In this document: positions 27,814 through 28,235 of the stretch, one piece after another
Layout of the letters: each line of letters starts with the position of its first letter
Numbering within the stretch: the stretch's first letter is position 1
From: a virus
Reading direction: 5' to 3' (one strand)
DNA length: 28,235 nt
IMG/VR virus record: IMGVR_UViG_3300024343_000998
Location: 1 to 28,235 of that record
Position numbers and translations under genes: made by a program
Notes under the pieces: generated by a model
What the model saw: only the letters and a program-made list of their open reading frames with translations
What the model was told of the DNA's origin: nothing
Database searches by the model: none

Positions 27814-27822
27814 ATTATACCA
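27814..27822 (-). promoter_or_regulatory. extended -10 promoter, leaderless, for the terminase operon
   Basis: Minus-strand TGG-TATAAT with exactly six bases to the ATG at 27807. Upstream lies the palindrome TTAGT-TG-ACTAA (27827-27838), which contains the recurring 9-mer TAGTTGACT. Confidence 0.65.
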
Positions 27823-27834
27823 TGTTTTAGTTGA

Positions 27835-28161
27835 CTAAGACTTATTAGCAATTTTAAGAAGGATTAAATATCCAATCAGATCATCGATGTCATTATCTCC
27901 AGGGAATGCCTTATCGTTCTGAATTCTATTTAGCTTATCATCAATACGAACTCTAATTTGTTCTTTTGAGTCCGCCTTTGAAAATATACGAATTGGGTCA
28001 AGTGCTGAATTTCCGTAAGATATATTCTTCTTGATTAGCATCTCTGCAGTCTCTAAACACTCAACAATTATTTTATGTCCCGAGGGAGCTTCAGTTGCAA
28101 TTAATTGTAGGTCAGTTATCCAAGCCTGGTATCCGCCATCTTTATTTGGGTATCCTGTCAT
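27835..28161 (-). CDS. DUF1599/Nmad1-like small phage protein
   Basis: 108 residues from the ATG at 28161, which overlaps the upstream TGA (ATGA); an extension to 28224 runs inside that gene. The signature is KKNISYGNSALDPIRIF, then RIDDKLNRIQN and DDLIGYLILLKIA. This all-helical pattern recalls DUF1599, also called nucleotide modification-associated domain 1, and MazG-like nucleotide pyrophosphatases. I assign it by eye, so family membership is moderate. Common in phages near terminase or early genes. Confidence 0.65.
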   Translation of the reverse strand: MTGYPNKDGGYQAWITDLQLIATEAPSGHKIIVECLETAEMLIKKNISYGNSALDPIRIFSKADSKEQIRVRIDDKLNRIQNDKAFPGDNDIDDLIGYLILLKIANKS

Positions 28162-28235
28162 TTTTTTCTTAACAATCCAAACTCTTGTAAATATCTCTGT
28201 ATAGTCATAGCAGAGACACCGCACTCTTTACCTAT
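28158..28235 (-). CDS. C-terminal end of a helix-turn-helix protein, cut by window edge
   Basis: The last 25 residues (IGKECGVSAMTIQRYLQEFG, then LLRKK) form the second half of a helix-turn-helix as in MerR/recombinase-like or homing-endonuclease DNA-binding tails. The TGA overlaps the next ATG (ATGA). Its start and main domain are outside the window. Confidence 0.6.
   Translation of the reverse strand: MGKECGVSAMTIQRYLQEFGLLRKK

Noticed and set aside
1-28235. Integrase, attachment sites, insertion sequences or a replication origin
   Set aside because: None was recognised on either strand; the tRNA genes show no nearby duplicated 3' ends that would suggest an att site.

Overview
The window looks like part of an uncultured, AT-rich tailed-phage genome that infects an actinobacterium. 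Phage evidence: a terminase large subunit (24974-26776) next to a likely small subunit, a CHAP lysin, small membrane proteins, five tRNA genes, and very dense packing in which most genes overlap as TAATG or ATGA. Actinobacterial evidence: a WhiB regulator, an AhpC/AhpD pair with the AhpC tail seen in mycobacteria, a proteasome-like Ntn hydrolase, and many apparently leaderless genes. The low GC and secreted Ala/Thr/Val-rich proteins would suit freshwater or marine planktonic Actinobacteria; that host guess is inference. No portal, capsid, tail, polymerase or integrase gene was recognised, so structural and replication genes lie elsewhere.

Nearly everything is on the minus strand, so transcription runs right to left. 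Right end (28.2-23.7 kb): the end of a helix-turn-helix protein, a DUF1599-like protein, terminase small subunit, a 2-oxoglutarate (2OG)/Fe(II) oxygenase, terminase large subunit, a Cys-rich protein and an SGNH-like protein. Next (23.7-20.2 kb): a carbamoyltransferase translationally coupled to a second SGNH protein, a third SGNH protein, and tRNAs Met/Ile2 (CAU), Arg (UCU) and Lys (UUU). Then (20.2-16.6 kb): an SDR oxidoreductase, CHAP lysin, thermonuclease, a JmjC/cupin oxygenase, the only plus-strand gene (a 2OG oxygenase), Hsp20 and an FmdB-like protein. Then (16.5-13.2 kb): a giant exported repeat protein and two small membrane proteins. Then (13.2-7.8 kb): tRNAs Asn and Leu, WhiB, another 2OG oxygenase, the Ntn hydrolase, an exported subtilase and thioredoxin. 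Left end (7.8-0 kb): an exported coiled-coil protein, a second JmjC/cupin oxygenase, DUF2061, and a long run of tiny, often Cys-rich genes that encloses AhpC-AhpD and a 51-residue CDGSH iron-sulfur protein.

Three themes connect the genes. (1) Redox and metal chemistry: six Fe/2OG oxygenase-like enzymes of two folds, AhpC, AhpD, thioredoxin, a CDGSH protein and more than a dozen small Cys-rich proteins. (2) Modification and surface chemistry: carbamoyltransferase, three SGNH-like proteins, an SDR, and three exported proteins including a protease. (3) Expression: ten genes have a -10 hexamer exactly six bases before the start codon, which predicts leaderless mRNAs. Other promoters use either a good -35 or an extended -10, and the 9-mer TAGTTGACT recurs near transcription-unit boundaries.
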